Source of the DNA: Aeromicrobium sp.
GTDB lineage: Bacteria > Actinomycetota > Actinomycetes > Propionibacteriales > Nocardioidaceae
Assembly (NCBI GenBank): GCA_023254755.1
Contig: JALRKU010000237.1
Coordinates: 1 to 15,400, forward strand
Reading direction: 5' to 3'
Length of the DNA stretch: 15,400 bases
Of the stretch, positions 7,562 through 13,736 are shown piece by piece. The notes beneath the pieces were generated by a model that was not told the DNA's origin, did not search any database, and saw only the letters and a program-made list of their open reading frames with translations. The translations under genes were made by a program, and so were the position numbers. The number at the start of each line of letters is the position of its first letter. Position 1 is the stretch's first letter.

Positions 7562-8863
7562 TCAGACAGCGTCGGTCAGGCGGCGGCGCTCGTTGAGCAG
7601 GACCGCCAGGCCGAACGCCAGCAGGGCGATGCCCAGCAGGAAGAACGGCAGCAGGTTGGGCGCTCCGGCGTCCGGCAGAGCGGTCGACGCGTCGGCGTCG
7701 GCAGCGCTGTCGGCATCGGCGATGGCGTCCGCGTTGGTGTCGGCGTCAGCGTCGGCATCGGCGTCAGCCACCGTGTCGGTGTCCGCATCGGCGTCGGCGT
7801 CAGCGTCGGCATCGGCGTCGGCCACCGCATCGGCGTCGTCGGCCGCGGCCAGGGCGTTCGGGCCACAGGAGACGGCCGCCAAGTCGAGCGTCAGGGCCTC
7901 GCCGAGCACGTTCAGGTCCAGGGCGGTGACCTCGATGGAGCCGTCGGCACCGATGACCTGCTTGTTGACCGTACCGGTCACGAGCGGGGCCAGCGAGTCG
8001 TCCAGCGTCTGCAGGATCGGCTCGATCGCGTCGAACAGGACATTGAGCAGCGGCTGCACCACCGCGTCGACAAGGCCGGCCACCGGGCCGAGGATGCCGC
8101 CGAGGCTGCTCTCGAGGGTGTCCTCGAGGCCGTCGATCAGGCCGTTGACCAGCTGCGCCGGAGCGTTCGCGATCAGCGACGAGTTCGGCGCGGTTCCCAG
8201 CGTGACCGGGACGACGATCGGGGCGCCGGGCACCTCGATGATGACGTCGAGACCGGCGACGGTCGATGTTCCCGTGGGCTCGCCGTCGGCGGTAGCCGTG
8301 CACTCCGCCGTGACGGCACCGATCTCGACCGAGACCGGGATCGCTTGCTGCACCGCGCTGAGCAGTGGAGTCAGAACGATGTTCTGCACGGCCGTCAGAA
8401 CGGGATCAAGCAGACCGCTCAGGAGCGGTCCGAGCACCGGATCTAGACCCGCGACGATGTCATCGAGGATCGTGCCCGTGTCGATCGCCTGGATGTCGTC
8501 GGCGGCCGTCGACAGGTCGATCGTGCCGAGCTCGGCGATGTTGATCGGCGCGACGGCGGCGTCGGCGGACGACGTGCCCTTGTCACCGTCGAGATCGGTG
8601 GACGCGTTCTGCGAGAACGCGCTGATCCCGGAGGTGCTGAGGCCGTCGCCACACGTGCCGGTGCCCTCGGTGGGCGTTCCGGTCGGCGACGAGGCGACGC
8701 ACTCCTCGGAGTCGAGGATGCTGGTCAGGCCAGTGCTCTTGACGGCGCTCGAGCTGCTCTGAGCAACGTCGCCGTCGGCGCCACTGGCGGAGAACGAGAC
8801 GGCAGCGGTGATGAGCAGAGTGCCCAGACCGGCCGCGATGGAGTTTCGGGCGAGTTTGTTCAT
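7562..8863 (-). CDS. secreted wall-anchored protein with Ala-Asp stalk and LPDAG sorting signal (choice-of-anchor-like)
   Basis: 433 aa. Residues 1-~28 are a Sec signal peptide (KLAR, hydrophobic core, cleavage near SASG/A). The mature part has four cysteines (55, 71, 188, 333) and two amphipathic hydrophobic stretches rich in Leu, Pro and Gly (about 131-175 and 236-297, for example LDPVLGPLLSGLLDPVL). Residues 340-394 are almost only Ala and Asp, a flexible acidic stalk. The end is LPDAG (396-400), a hydrophobic helix (402-423) and NERRR, the layout of a sortase substrate with Ala in place of Thr. The overall plan resembles actinobacterial choice-of-anchor G proteins; that name is tentative. 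Start ATG at 8863. It sits between two DUF5819-HTTM pairs on the same strand, which suggests it may be their substrate or partner. Confidence 0.82.
   Translation of the reverse strand: MNKLARNSIAAGLGTLLITAAVSFSASGADGDVAQSSSSAVKSTGLTSILDSEECVASSPTGTPTEGTGTCGDGLSTSGISAFSQNASTDLDGDKGTSSADAAVAPINIAELGTIDLSTAADDIQAIDTGTILDDIVAGLDPVLGPLLSGLLDPVLTAVQNIVLTPLLSAVQQAIPVSVEIGAVTAECTATADGEPTGTSTVAGLDVIIEVPGAPIVVPVTLGTAPNSSLIANAPAQLVNGLIDGLEDTLESSLGGILGPVAGLVDAVVQPLLNVLFDAIEPILQTLDDSLAPLVTGTVNKQVIGADGSIEVTALDLNVLGEALTLDLAAVSCGPNALAAADDADAVADADADADADADADTDTVADADADADADTNADAIADADSAADADASTALPDAGAPNLLPFFLLGIALLAFGLAVLLNERRRLTDAV
7739..7827 (-). repeat. duplicated 35-bp segment within the Ala-Asp stalk
   Basis: Positions 7739-7773 and 7793-7827 are 35-bp copies with a single mismatch, offset by 54 bp (18 codons, in frame). 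The surrounding 7690-7845 stretch is built of shorter GCGTCGGCATCGGC-like variants. The DNA identity points to slippage or unequal exchange in the stalk. Confidence 0.85.
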
Positions 8864-8894
8864 GCGCGTGATTCTCTACCTGATCGTGTGGTGT

Positions 8895-8923
8895 GAGACG
8901 TCTGAAGACGTGCTGAGAGTTCC
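8895..8923 (-). promoter_or_regulatory. possible ECF-sigma-like promoter for the wall-anchored protein
   Basis: On the minus strand GGAAC (8919-8923) and CGTCTC (8895-8900) are separated by 18 bp, resembling the GGAAC / CGTC elements of ECF sigma factors. The spacer is at the long end and the match is short, so this is speculative. It would give a leader of about 25-30 nt before the ATG at 8863. Confidence 0.2.
8898..8911. promoter_or_regulatory. inverted repeat ACGTCT-ga-AGACGT, possible operator
   Basis: Perfect 6-bp arms (8898-8903 and 8906-8911) with a 2-base spacer lie 35 bp upstream of the wall-protein start and overlap the candidate -10. Position and symmetry fit a repressor site; no regulator is identified. 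Confidence 0.3.
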
Positions 8924-8960
8924 CTGGCGCTCCGCACACTACCCGACAGTCCCGGGTGTT

Positions 8961-8976
8961 GAGGACCTAGGTCCTC
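8961..8976. repeat. perfect 16-bp palindrome spanning a stop codon
   Basis: GAGGACCTAGGTCCTC is identical to its reverse complement. The TAG stop of the HTTM copy B gene (minus, 8969-8967) lies in its CTAG centre. It could form a 6-bp stem with a 4-base loop in the mRNA, or be a dimeric protein site. No U-tract follows. Confidence 0.6.
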
Positions 8977-9956
8977 GATGCGTTCCGTGCGGAGCGTGTG
9001 AAATTGTTCACCCACCGTAGCCTGACTCGCTCCAACAGCACCATTCCGTTGCGGCGTCCCCGCTCCCACGATGCGTCGCTCACCAGGATCATGTCGACCG
9101 CGATCATGGCGAGCGAGAAGTACATGATCCCCATGAACAGGCCGATGCCCAGGTGCATGCCGGTCACCACCAGGAGAGCGGCGACCCGGGTGGGCCGGTA
9201 CAGCAGGAACAGCGGGAAGAACAGCTGCACGTAGATCGCCGACCACGTTGCGAGGTGCACGATCGGCGACGACAGGGCGACGTCGGGCAGCAGGTCGCCC
9301 CACGGCGAGTAGGCCTTCGTCTGCAGCGGGTAGTAGACGGCCGTGCCGTCGCGCCACAAGCGTCCCTGCAGCTTCCAGAACGCCGAGCCGACGTAGACCA
9401 TCACCACCTGGTGGACGATCAGCACCAGTGCTGCGTTGTGCAACGTCGTGCTGAACCACGCCGGCATCAGCGGCCGGACCTCGCCCCTGTGCGCCGCGCG
9501 ACGGGCGTCGATCGAGAAGTGCCGACCCGAGTCCGCGAAGCACAGGTAGAGCAGCACCATGCGGAGCACGGCGTCGCCGCCGGACCCGACGAACGGGTTC
9601 GTCACGTACAACGACATCCAGGTGACCAGCGTCAGCACCGTCGAGGCCCGCGACCACACGCCCAGCATCATCAGGAGCCCGAAGCCGATGGTCGCGACGT
9701 AGGCCACGTCGAACCAGACACCCGACAGCTGGTCGAAGGCCCCGAACACCGCCGGCCAGGACTTGGCGTCCTGGACCGGTGACGTCCAGCGGGCGCCGTC
9801 GCCCCACGTGTAGTGCCGGTCCGACCAGTTGAGGACGAGCTGGCTCCAGACGACGAATCCGAGCACGGCGCGGGTGACGGCCACCCCGTAGGTGGAGTGC
9901 TTGTCGCCCGTGAGCCAGCGTCCGCCCGCCCCCAGGGCGTCTCGCACGATGCTCAT
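8967..9956 (-). CDS. HTTM-domain membrane protein, copy B (VKGC/SdpB-like)
   Basis: 329 aa from the ATG at 9956. That start is chosen over an upstream in-frame one at 10025 because its ATG overlaps the stop of the partner gene (ATGA) and GAGAGG lies five bases before it. It is polytopic with the HTTM layout: WGDGARW (51-57), TLHNAALV (171-178), VGSAFWKLQGRLW with K195 and W201, DGTAVYYPLQ, and GMHLGIGLFMG with H268. K195 aligns by motif with the catalytic lysine of vitamin K-dependent gamma-carboxylase. Compared with copy A, this copy keeps the histidine motif and is probably the fully functional paralogue. Inferred role: with its DUF5819-type partner, modifying or exporting a peptide or protein at the membrane; the encoded wall-anchored protein directly downstream is the obvious candidate. 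No substrate is proven. Confidence 0.88.
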   Translation of the reverse strand: MSIVRDALGAGGRWLTGDKHSTYGVAVTRAVLGFVVWSQLVLNWSDRHYTWGDGARWTSPVQDAKSWPAVFGAFDQLSGVWFDVAYVATIGFGLLMMLGVWSRASTVLTLVTWMSLYVTNPFVGSGGDAVLRMVLLYLCFADSGRHFSIDARRAAHRGEVRPLMPAWFSTTLHNAALVLIVHQVVMVYVGSAFWKLQGRLWRDGTAVYYPLQTKAYSPWGDLLPDVALSSPIVHLATWSAIYVQLFFPLFLLYRPTRVAALLVVTGMHLGIGLFMGIMYFSLAMIAVDMILVSDASWERGRRNGMVLLERVRLRWVNNFTRSARNASRT

Positions 9957-10687
9957 CGGTGCCTCTCGTCGAAGTCGGCGACGACACGCCGCTCGGCGGG
10001 CGAACCCTCGACGGGCTTGCGCCATCCGGACAACCGCTCGCGCGGTGTCCGGGTGATGGGCTGGTCGATGTCACGCAGCTCGTACCGCGGCACCGGCACG
10101 AGCTGCACGGAGTACCGCACCGCGACGACGTCGAGGTCGGGGAACCGCGCCGCGATCACGTCGGTCGCCAGTCGGGCGGCGGCCGACTCGTAGCGCAGCA
10201 CCGACCGTGTCGTCCCCGCCGCCGCCCCGGCCGCCTCGAGCTGGTCGGCGAGGTCGCCCCACGACGGCGGCGCGGTGTCCGAACCGTCGAGGAGCACGTT
10301 GCGCTGGCTCCCGTCGAGGGGCCGCCAGGCCGAGCTCAGGGCCTCGATCAGCTTGCTCGTGACGTAGCCGCCGCGGTTGCCGACGACCCGGTGATGGACC
10401 AGGTCGAGCTCGACCGCGGTCCAGTCGATCCACTTCGTCTGCTCGATCTCGCCCGACTCGTCGCGGTAGGACGCCTGGAACCGCATCGACCGGTCCTCGG
10501 CGACCGGGTTCGGCGCGAACAACCGCCAGTTCTGCGTGAAGTACGGGGTGAGGTAGCCGGTCATCGGCTCGGTGGCCTCGGAGTAGCGGTTCGGCGGAAG
10601 GGCCGCCGACGTGACGGCCACCAGCTGCCAGCCACCGGCGAGGACCACGGCGGCGACGAACACGTCCCGCAGACTCGGCCGACCCAT
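9953..10687 (-). CDS. DUF5819-type single-pass protein, copy B (partner of HTTM protein)
   Basis: 244 aa from ATG at 10687. A membrane helix (about 8-30) is followed by a soluble domain carrying the family signature PYFTQNWRLFAPNP (48-61) with W54. The start is set by TATGCT, seven bases before this ATG, implying a leaderless message; in-frame alternatives are ATG 10699 and GTG 10738, which lack ribosome sites. The soluble half continues with ASYRD and KWIDW motifs and ends in a charged tail. Its stop overlaps the HTTM start as ATGA, so the two proteins are made together. Known: DUF5819 proteins pair with HTTM proteins. The WRLFAPNP segment resembles, from memory, the WxFFTxxP region of SdpA. 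Inferred: SdpA-like accessory subunit. It heads the five-gene minus-strand run down to 5706. Confidence 0.78.
   Translation of the reverse strand: MGRPSLRDVFVAAVVLAGGWQLVAVTSAALPPNRYSEATEPMTGYLTPYFTQNWRLFAPNPVAEDRSMRFQASYRDESGEIEQTKWIDWTAVELDLVHHRVVGNRGGYVTSKLIEALSSAWRPLDGSQRNVLLDGSDTAPPSWGDLADQLEAAGAAAGTTRSVLRYESAAARLATDVIAARFPDLDVVAVRYSVQLVPVPRYELRDIDQPITRTPRERLSGWRKPVEGSPAERRVVADFDERHR
9962..9967 (-). promoter_or_regulatory. ribosome binding site GAGAGG for HTTM copy B
   Basis: GAGAGG, five bases upstream of the ATG at 9956 and inside the end of the preceding gene. It decides the start of the HTTM gene against the longer reading at 10025. Confidence 0.65.
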
Positions 10688-10694
10688 GCGGGCG

Positions 10695-10700
10695 AGCATA
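10695..10700 (-). promoter_or_regulatory. -10 element TATGCT upstream of the DUF5819/HTTM copy B pair
   Basis: TATGCT followed by seven bases and the ATG at 10687 would give a leaderless transcript and mark the start of the five-gene cluster, separating it from the operon ending at 10749. No clear -35. Confidence 0.4.
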
Positions 10701-10748
10701 CGGCCGCCGCGACCACCCGTGGTGGGACGGCCGCCCACCGCGTCGAGG

Positions 10749-11453
10749 TCAGCCGTCGCGAGGAGACCGCGAGACCGCTCCTCGACGTCGCCACACCCAG
10801 TCCGTCGGCAGGGCGATGCCGTCGAGTCCGACGCCCTGGAAGATCAGTCGGTAGGCGTCCGGCGACTCCGACCGCAGATACCTCGACGTCCGGTCGATGT
10901 TGACCCAGAGAGGGGTGCTGCTGGGCGACCCGAGGTACTCGCCCGAGCGGGTACCGGGCAGCGGGTGGGTGCGCAGCCCCAGGTTCGTCAGCAGCAGGCG
11001 CGCGTGACTGTCCATGATCATGACGAGGTAGTCGACCGAGTTGGCGGCGGAGGCCGCGACGATCCCGTGGTAGAGCGCCCCGGCGCACAACCCGCCGCGC
11101 CCCGCACCGGGGCGCACGGCGATCGTCGCGACGTCCCACGTGCGCTCGGGGTCGACGCCCGCGCTTCGCGCTGATCGGACGCCGTCGACCTTCCACGGCT
11201 CCCGCCCCGCGTCGTTCAGCGTCTTGAGACCTGACGGGCCCGGGGCGATGAAGCGGACGGCGCCCACCGCGTCGCCCCCCTCGTCGAGGACGGCGAGGAA
11301 CCCCGTCGCGTCCTCGTAGGGCCCGTACTCGGCCGCGAGCTCGACGGCCGTGTTGCCGTAGGTCGCGAGGAACACGTCGGCCTCGCACCGGCGTGCCGCC
11401 TCGAGCTCGTCGTCCTCCGGGTCGAACACCAGTCGCAGTGGCGCTGCGCTCAT
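10749..11453 (-). CDS. putative acyltransferase of the LuxI/FeeM-like GNAT fold
   Basis: 234 aa, cytoplasmic, no signal peptide or TM. The layout matches autoinducer-synthase-type acyltransferases: an N-terminal Glu/Asp-rich start with FLATYGNT (28-35), a strand-rich YEDATGFLAVLDEGGDAVGAVRFI (46-69) where LuxI proteins place their sheet, DVATIAVRP (107-115) at the position of the conserved ExSRfaV, a helix from GGLCAGALYHGIVAAS, YLVMIMDSHARLLL (142-155) and LGLRTHPLPG (158-167). The fold call rests on this pattern, not on a strong motif. Known: LuxI makes acyl-homoserine lactones and FeeM makes long-chain N-acyl amino acids from acyl-ACP. The substrate here is unknown. ATG at 11453 overlaps the GGDEF-EAL stop (ATGA). 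A plain GNAT acetyltransferase is the alternative. Confidence 0.6.
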   Translation of the reverse strand: MSAAPLRLVFDPEDDELEAARRCEADVFLATYGNTAVELAAEYGPYEDATGFLAVLDEGGDAVGAVRFIAPGPSGLKTLNDAGREPWKVDGVRSARSAGVDPERTWDVATIAVRPGAGRGGLCAGALYHGIVAASAANSVDYLVMIMDSHARLLLTNLGLRTHPLPGTRSGEYLGSPSSTPLWVNIDRTSRYLRSESPDAYRLIFQGVGLDGIALPTDWVWRRRGAVSRSPRDG

Positions 11454-13708
11454 CGGATGCGGTCCCCTCTGTCTCGTGGGGCGACGTGCCCCACGTCCTT
11501 GTTCCTCACGAGCCGTCGCGCGAGCGTGACGACCTCCCCCGCCGACATCGGCTCGGCCAGGTGGTAGCCCTGGAGCACGTCGATGCCGAGCTCGACGAGC
11601 ACCTCGAGGTCAGCCGCGTTCTCGACGCCTTCGGCGACGATCGTCATGTCGAGGGCGTGCGCCAGCTGGATCGTCGAGCCGACGACCATCCGCGTGCGGG
11701 GGTCGACCGCCACGTCGCCGATGAGCGATCGATCGATCTTGAGCTCTCGCACCGGGAGATCGCGCAGGTACGTCAGCGAGGAGAACCCTGTGCCGTAGTC
11801 GTCGATCGAGACGCCGACACCGCGCTCGTCGAGCTCTCGCAGGAGCTCACGGGTACGCCCGGGATCGGCCAGGAAGGAGTCCTCCGTGATCTCCAGGAGC
11901 ACTGCGCCGTGGGGCACCGCGAACTCGTCGAGGATCTCGAGCAGCCGGGGCACGAGGCCCGGGCCGAGCAGCTCCGGCGGCGCGATGTTGATCGAGACCG
12001 GAAGGTCGATGCCCGCGTCGAGCCGCTCGCGCAGGTCCGCCGCGGCCGTGCGCACGACGACGTCGGACACCGCGCCCATCAGCCCGGTGCGTCGGGCGTC
12101 GGGAAGGAAGGAGACGGGGCTGATGAGTCCGTGCTCCGGATGGCGCCACCGGACGAGGGCCTCGAGGCCGGCCAGGGACAGGGAGCCGGCGGCGAACTGC
12201 GGCTGGTACCAGACCTCGATCTGGCCCTGCGTGATGCCGCGACGCAGCTCCTCCGCCAGCAGGAGGCGGGAGCGGGAGAACTGGTCGAGCTCGGCGTCGT
12301 AGGTCACGACCCCGAGCCCGGTCTCCTTGGCCTGGTACATCGCGACGTCGGCGCGGCGGAGCGCGTCGCCGTCGTCGTGGTCGACACCCGGGTCCGTCGT
12401 CGTGACCCCGATCGACCCCGCAGGGATGAACTCGATCCCCTCGACGACAAGCGGCTTGCCGATCTCGGCCAGGACCGCGTGAGCGATCTCCATGAGCTCG
12501 ATCTCACCCGTGGTGTCGAGCAGGATCGCGAACTCGTCGCCGCCCAGCCGCGCGACGCGGGCGCGTGGCCCGAGGACCTCGCGCATCCGCACGGCGACCA
12601 GTCGCAGCACGGTGTCACCGGCTCGGTGCCCGAGCGAGTCGTTGACCTCCTTGAAGCCGTCCAGGTCGAGCAGCATCAGGCCGAGGGGCCGGTCCTGGCG
12701 CAGGCTCTCCTGCAGCCACATCCGGACCGCTCGGCGATTCGGCAGATCCGTCAGGTCGTCGGTGCGCGACAGCGCGGCGGCCTCGTTCGCCCGGCGGGCG
12801 TCGCGCAGCGCGAGCGCCAGTCGGACACCGACGGCCACCATCGTCAGCACGGCTGGCGGCAGCGTGTACCAGGCGAGCGCCGCGCCGGGACGGACCGCCA
12901 GCACCGCCATGGCCGCCGCCCCGGCACCCAGGAGGAGTGGCGTCCCAGGCACGTGTCCGGCCTCGCGGAGGGTCACCGGCTCCGGTCGGCAGGCGGCCCC
13001 GACGACGAGGGCGAAGCCTGCCCCCCAGAGCGCGTTGCTCAGGTTGCCGAAGTCGTACGAACCCGCCGACTCGCGCAGCGCGAAGCTCGAGTCCGCCACG
13101 GCGATGAGGAGGAATCCCGCGGAGAGCATCAGCGACGCCGTGCGATCGGTCCGCAGCCGCAGCGTGGCCTGCGCGACCACGAGGAGTGCGAGTGCGAGGT
13201 CGGCGCCGGGGTAGAGGAGCGCCAGCAGCAGCGAGATCCCCTCCTGGCCCGAGGCCAGCTGGATCGGCATGACCAGCAGCAGCGACGCCAAGCAGGCCGT
13301 GCCACCGCAGATCACGGCGCTGTCGAGCCACGCGCGGGCCGGTCGTGCCGCGCGCAGGTCGACCGCGGTGAGCAGGTACACCGCCAGCCCGAGGTACGAC
13401 AGCAGGAACAACCACTCCCCCGGCGCCGGGAAGCTGGCCTGGTCCTCGACCCGTGCCGCCGTGACCGAGGCCGAGCCGGCGGCCCACGACGCGATCGCGC
13501 CGAGGAGGACGACCAGCGGTCCTCGTCGCGAGACGCGCTCGCCGATCGCCACGACGAGGCGAAGCAGCAGCAAGGCGAAGAAGACCGACAAGGTGACGAG
13601 CAGGACGCCGGGGCTCCGGTGGTGCGCGACGACGTTGACCGACTCGTTGACGAGGAGCCCGACGCCGATGACGCCCCACCCGAGGATCGCGACGACGCGG
13701 GAGAGCAC
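11450..13708 (-). CDS. membrane-bound GGDEF-EAL bifunctional cyclic-di-GMP enzyme
   Basis: 752 aa from GTG at 13708. Residues 1-~303 hold multiple membrane helices with no recognised sensor domain. GGDEF domain ~310-475: DDLTDLPNRRA (317-327), DLDGFKEVND (348-357), intact GGDEF (389-393). EAL domain ~483-735: WYQPQ (500-504), EAL (516-518), N574, E609, D636/D637 in DDYGTG, K657, AEGVE (692-696) and Q713. Every residue known to bind metal or c-di-GMP in active EAL domains is present, so both synthesis and hydrolysis are possible. The RxxD inhibitory site upstream of GGDEF is absent. The start is fixed by GAGAGG four bases before it; a longer reading to 13987 only shadows the decarboxylase gene. 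It lies 28 bp after the decarboxylase gene and overlaps the acyltransferase as ATGA. Confidence 0.92.
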   Translation of the reverse strand: MLSRVVAILGWGVIGVGLLVNESVNVVAHHRSPGVLLVTLSVFFALLLLRLVVAIGERVSRRGPLVVLLGAIASWAAGSASVTAARVEDQASFPAPGEWLFLLSYLGLAVYLLTAVDLRAARPARAWLDSAVICGGTACLASLLLVMPIQLASGQEGISLLLALLYPGADLALALLVVAQATLRLRTDRTASLMLSAGFLLIAVADSSFALRESAGSYDFGNLSNALWGAGFALVVGAACRPEPVTLREAGHVPGTPLLLGAGAAAMAVLAVRPGAALAWYTLPPAVLTMVAVGVRLALALRDARRANEAAALSRTDDLTDLPNRRAVRMWLQESLRQDRPLGLMLLDLDGFKEVNDSLGHRAGDTVLRLVAVRMREVLGPRARVARLGGDEFAILLDTTGEIELMEIAHAVLAEIGKPLVVEGIEFIPAGSIGVTTTDPGVDHDDGDALRRADVAMYQAKETGLGVVTYDAELDQFSRSRLLLAEELRRGITQGQIEVWYQPQFAAGSLSLAGLEALVRWRHPEHGLISPVSFLPDARRTGLMGAVSDVVVRTAAADLRERLDAGIDLPVSINIAPPELLGPGLVPRLLEILDEFAVPHGAVLLEITEDSFLADPGRTRELLRELDERGVGVSIDDYGTGFSSLTYLRDLPVRELKIDRSLIGDVAVDPRTRMVVGSTIQLAHALDMTIVAEGVENAADLEVLVELGIDVLQGYHLAEPMSAGEVVTLARRLVRNKDVGHVAPRDRGDRIR

Positions 13709-13712
13709 GGAT

Positions 13713-13718
13713 CCTCTC
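13713..13718 (-). promoter_or_regulatory. ribosome binding site GAGAGG for the GGDEF-EAL gene
   Basis: GAGAGG four bases before GTG 13708. It decides that start against the longer in-frame reading and the GTG at 13720. Confidence 0.6.
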
Positions 13719-13736
13719 ACGGCCCGCGTGCCGGGA

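Noticed and set aside
7690..7845. Repeats resembling a CRISPR array
   Set aside because: The repeats are in-frame codons for Ala-Asp in a coding gene, with no unique spacers of constant length and no cas genes.
9957..10025. N-terminal extension of HTTM copy B to 10025
   Set aside because: Arg-rich residues with no homology features; the ATGA overlap and GAGAGG support ATG 9956.
10721..10739. Hairpin GGTGGG/CCCACC after the acyltransferase gene
   Set aside because: A six-bp stem with a 7-base loop in very GC-rich DNA and no U-tract; it could be chance, so not listed as a terminator.
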